The position numbers were made by a program, and so were the translations under genes. DNA of 64,000 nucleotides from Brienomyrus brachyistius (taxonomy: Eukaryota > Chordata > Actinopteri > Osteoglossiformes > Mormyridae): assembly GCF_023856365.1 (NCBI RefSeq), contig NC_064541.1, positions 25,398,214 through 25,462,213 of the forward strand, given 5' to 3'. Shown here piece after piece: positions 60,140 to 64,000 of the stretch. The notes beneath the pieces were generated by a model. That model did not search any database and was not told where the DNA came from. It was given only the letters and a program-made list of their open reading frames with translations. Within the stretch, counting starts at the first letter, position 1. Each line of letters begins with the position of its first letter.

Positions 60140-63100
60140 ATGGCGACGGCGGCGACTTCAACAGGAACAGCGGGTTCGGGAGGACCAGCGGTCGGCCAGG
60201 GGGGTGGCAGCACTAATAGCAATCTCTCGGTCGGCAGAAAGAAAGATGGCGGTCCCTCCGCGAAGTTCTGGGAAAGCGGAGAGACGGTGTCTCAGTTGGA
60301 GTCGGTTCGCCTGTGGATAGGGAAACACTATAAGAAGGTTAGCGCGCTCGGTCCGGCTCGGGCGGCTTTCCGGTACCGCTCTGGCCCTTCTGCCAAATCA
60401 GTGTATGGTCAATGGTGAAATTTGGAGGTTATGTTGTTCTGAGAAATTTCTGAAGGCTACTCCACTCTGCAGTCCAGAAGCGCTAATTCGCATTTGAGCT
60501 GTTAGCATTTAGCTTTAAGCAGAGAGGCGCTTGTGAGGAGGGAGTCGGGCATCTAGTTTATCAGCCAGGGGAGATACAGTAATGCATGTATGGATGGCGG
60601 GTCGTCCAGTATGTTTGCATAATCAAAAGTGCTCTGGAAAACACGCCTTCTTTACGTACGATGTCGGTCGAGTTCGGCTTGGCGCATCATTGCAGTTCTG
60701 GTACCAGGGGGATTTTTAACTGGTAATCAGTTTAAGACTATGTTTATTTACTGGGTGAACTGGTTAGGTCTGGTGATCAAGCCAATCTCCGTAGATGCAA
60801 TCGATATGTCTTCTGAGCGACTTGGTCCACCTCGATAACCAAATTCAAGGAAACGCTTTTCTGCTCCAAACGCATTAATACATGTGTCCACTGACGAGGC
60901 TTACTGTGCGTTTTACTTAAAAATAGAGCTTAAAAATGAGACTTTCCCGCTTGGCCTCTATGTTTATGTGAATTTAGTCACGTTTTTGTTTACCTTAATC
61001 CTGACATGTTCATTGTCTTCACCTTTCACATGTTCACTCATTTGTGTTGAAGTTCTTTTAAGTGAAATGTTCCTGCGTTCACTGCCATTCCCTGCTTCAC
61101 AGCATGTCCAGACAGACTCTCCATCCAGCAAGTCCCTGGCTGGCCTGGTTGTGCAGCTGCTACAGTTCCAAGAAGATGCCTTTGGCCGGAGGGTCAACAA
61201 TCCCGCCCTCACCAAGCTGCCTGTGAGTGCTTGTGGTCCATTTTCACAGACAGAGTGGCCCTCTGTGCATTCACCCTCTTATGCAGTTCTCATGTCTTTC
61301 TTATTATCAGGCAAAGAGCTTCCTGGATTTCAAGCCAGGGGGTGCCCTGTGCCACATTCTGGGTTCTGTTTACAAATTCAAGAGCGAACAGGGATGGTGG
61401 GTATTTCTTGAATGATGGTGGGTGCCACCTTGTGCCCCGACAGCCAAAATCCAAGAATGCGGCCCTTCAGAAATGCACTCTTTCCATCTGCTCCCCCACC
61501 CAGGCGACGCTTCGACCTGCAGAACCCGTCCAGGATGGACCGAAACGTAGAGATGTTCATGAACGTGGAGAAGACGCTTGTGCAGGTGTCACCTTGTCGG
61601 TCTTGCTTTTACAGCATTGCTCTTTTGTAAGGCATTAATTGCAGAAGTATTTGGAAAACACTGTAATGTGTTTTCCCATTTAGTGTTAATTTTATTGCCT
61701 GTGTCTAAGAAACAGACTTCCATGTTCTCCTCCAGAATAACTGCTTGACACGGCCCATTGTGTTCCTGGTACCGGACATGGAGCAGAAGCTAGCTGCCAA
61801 GCTAAAGGACATTGTTAAAAGACACCAGGTGGGCGATACCTGTCCTCATCAACTGTAGTGGAGAGACTGGGGGGGGGCAGTGATCGGTTCATCTGCCGAT
61901 TTTTTTATTATGGAGACGTGGGCTTGTTGGCCGTATGGCACACTAACCCGCTCTCCCTTTCTCAGGGCTCCATCACTGAAGATAAGTCCAAGGCTACCCA
62001 CCACATCTACCCATCCCCTCCTCAGCAGGAGGAAGGTCAGTATGCCCCCCAGTACCCGTGGAAGTCCGTGGGGCCTGATGGTCACACCTACATTGGTCAG
62101 CATTGCTTAGTGCATTTTTCTTTAAATCCACGTAATAATCGGTCAGAGTCCTGCACTGATCACCCATCTTGTTCATATTCAGTATGGCAGATGGTTTAGT
62201 GATTTACTCTATACAGTGCCTGGCTAAGCAGGCGTTGTGTGTAAATAATGGAATCTGCCCTACCCCCAGAGGAGTGGCTGCGTCCCGTTATGAGAAAGGA
62301 CAAGCAAGTGCTGGTGCACTGGGGCATGTACCCTGACAGGTAAGCTGGCCGTGCTCTTGCTACAGAATCTCTCTGTCATTGCTGGTGGGTTTTTCTTCCT
62401 GGCATTTCTCTCCTGTTTCTGGCCTCCTGAACCTGCCCGTGTCCTACTTGCTCTCATGACACTCTGTCTCTCTGCCCTCCAGCTATGACACATGGGTGTC
62501 AGCCAGTGATGTGGAAGGTGATGTAGAAGATCCACCCAGCCCAGACAAGCCCTGGAAGGTGAGTGGTCAGCCCCAAATCAGAAGAATGGCTAAATCAGAC
62601 CCAGGAGCCCTGTCTACACTTGGTTGTGTTACTCTTGGCACCCAGTATGCATTTGCATTTGTACTGCAAACGATATGAGGTCAGATGTGTCCCAGACTGC
62701 CTTGGCAAGTGGTTAGAGCAGGGGTCTCCAACTCCAGTCCTGGAGAGCAACTATCCAGTAGGTTTTCTATCCTACCTGGCTTCTGATGAGCCACACCTGT
62801 GCTCAGGTAAATACCAGGAGCAGGTATGGCTAATCAGAAGCTGGGTAGGGTAGAAAACCTACTGTATAGTAGCTCTCCAGGACTGGAGTTAGAGACCCCT
62901 GGGTTAGAGACCCATTGAGGAGGAGCGTTGTGTCTTAATCCTCATCTCTTTTCTGACCCGGCCCACCCTACCCTACCGGCACCCAGATCCATGCCAAGTG
63001 GGTTCTGGACACGGACGCTTTTAATGAGTGGATGAATGAAGAGGACTACGAGGTGGATGAGACCCGGAAGCCTGTGAGTTACCGTCAGCGCGTCTTTCCA

Positions 63101-63983
63101 CGGGAGGAAGAGGTAGGGCTCCCCCTGGGGGTGTGCCAGTGGAATACTGGGGCTGTTGCAACTCTGTTTCCGTGCTGCCCAGTGCTATTGGAGTGGGTTT
63201 TTTTTTTAAATTTTTTATTTATTTTTTTTTTTGGGTGGAGGGGGGGGTGGGGCAGTGGCGAGCTTTTGTGAATCCGCCTGTGGTTTGTGTGTAATGTGCA
63301 GCTGCTTATGACCGTAGCTTCACGCTTCACTGTGGTGTGATTTCTGTCCTCAGTCTATCACCCATCCCGCCACACTCTTCTTCCTCGAGCTCTTCCTCAC
63401 CTTCACCCCAGTCCCCTGTGTCCTCTGCCCCTGCCCCGTGTGACACCACCCATCTCTCATTCTCTGGCTCTGTCTCTCATCCTCCACGCCCATGTCTGAT
63501 CAGTCTTCCCGTACACCTGATCGCAAGGAGCGCAAAGCCGCCACTGCCAAGAAGAGAAGGCGTTCCCCGTCCCCTCCTGCTGAGTCCCGCAAGAAGGGGG
63601 GCAAAAAGGGGTAAGAGCTGTGCCTGCAAGTGTGACATTAACCTACCTCCCACGTGAGTTTTTCTTTGCATTGTAAGTGACGCTGGAAAACACACCTGCA
63701 TTTACAAACCTGCTGTCGCAAACCTTTACTGCCCAACAACTGATTTCCATGCGGTTCCTGGCTGTTTTAGTGAAGCTCTTCTTGGTGAGTAATATCTGGC
63801 TTGTGCTGTCCTTAATGGCTTGGTTTCCCTGTGGATCGTCGCTGTGCACTCTCAGAAACTCGGGGCCGTACTGGAAGAGACGTGGCCATCGTGAAGAGGA
63901 AGAGCAAGAGGAAGACCTCACAAAGGACCTGGAGGAGCCCACTCCAGTCCCCAATATGGAGGAGGTCACCCTCCCCAAAAACG
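60140..63983 (+). CDS. smarcc1: SMARCC1 (BAF155) SWI/SNF subunit, 5' 11 exons, cut by window end
   Basis: SMARCC proteins are scaffold subunits of BAF/PBAF chromatin remodelling complexes in the nucleus. Exons: 60140-60337, 61103-61222, 61311-61396, 61504-61585, 61736-61828, 61966-62035, 62270-62339, 62483-62558, 62987-63112, 63504-63610 (start less certain), 63856-63983. Phases agree and about 385 residues are visible of the usual 1100. Key matches: [126 protein letters not shown]. Points such as SKFWES-type N-terminus, ATHHIYP and DETRKPVS favour SMARCC1 over SMARCC2. The SWIRM, SANT and leucine-zipper parts lie beyond the window. The start at MATAATS (AACAATGG context) is chosen over MNAVLEG at 60092. 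Confidence 0.93.
62715..62910. mobile_element. Foldback MITE in smarcc1 intron 8
   Basis: Left arm CAGGGGTCTCCAACTCCAGT, CCTGGAGAGC, TAGGTTTTCTATCCTACC pairs with right arm GGTAGGGTAGAAAACCTACT, GCTCTCCAGGACTGGAGTTA GAGACCCCTG. Arms are about 90 bases with little loop; a relative lies at 54408-54545. Confidence 0.85.
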
Positions 63984-64000
63984 GTGAGCCTTTAAAACGG

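Overview
The window is vertebrate nuclear DNA, almost certainly from a ray-finned (teleost-like) fish. The evidence is GT-AG intron-split genes of vertebrate-specific families, dense fish-type transposable elements (Tc1/mariner copies, a CR1-like LINE, tRNA-derived SINEs ending in GGATGGATGG) and very abundant micro- and minisatellites. Nothing looks prokaryotic or viral. Three protein-coding genes can be assembled from exons whose splice sites and phases agree throughout. Layout: (1) 3.0-9.2 kb, minus strand: fam83h (keratin cytoskeleton / casein kinase 1 scaffold, DUF1669), four coding exons, about 1569 aa, with a tandemly repeated block in its last exon. (2) 9.3-32.0 kb: a gene desert of SINEs, a decayed hAT/ZBED-like fragment, three minisatellite arrays, one SINE-internal minisatellite and an orphan CpG-rich block at 20.3-21.3 kb that could be the distant fam83h promoter. 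(3) 32.0-53.2 kb, minus strand: a complete nitric oxide synthase of the endothelial (NOS3) type, 26 coding exons, 1175 aa, every exon in phase. Its introns hold many tandem repeats, a nearly complete antisense LINE (47.1-51.7 kb) and a Tc1 remnant. (4) 53.2-60.1 kb: TE-rich spacer with a deleted Tc1 copy sitting in a TA microsatellite. (5) 60.1 kb to the window end, plus strand: the first 11 exons of smarcc1 (BAF155-type SWI/SNF core subunit), cut by the window edge, divergent from nos3. The three genes do not form one pathway; they are neighbours. No new molecular system is evident. The best leads are: a NOS3-type gene in a fish with some NOS3 regulatory sites lost and one kept; a 40-bp intronic minisatellite that copies a 5' splice site about 18 times; two independent minisatellites grown from the same segment of one SINE family; and the recent internal repeat in fam83h. 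All family assignments come from reading translated exons against remembered family features; no database search was run.
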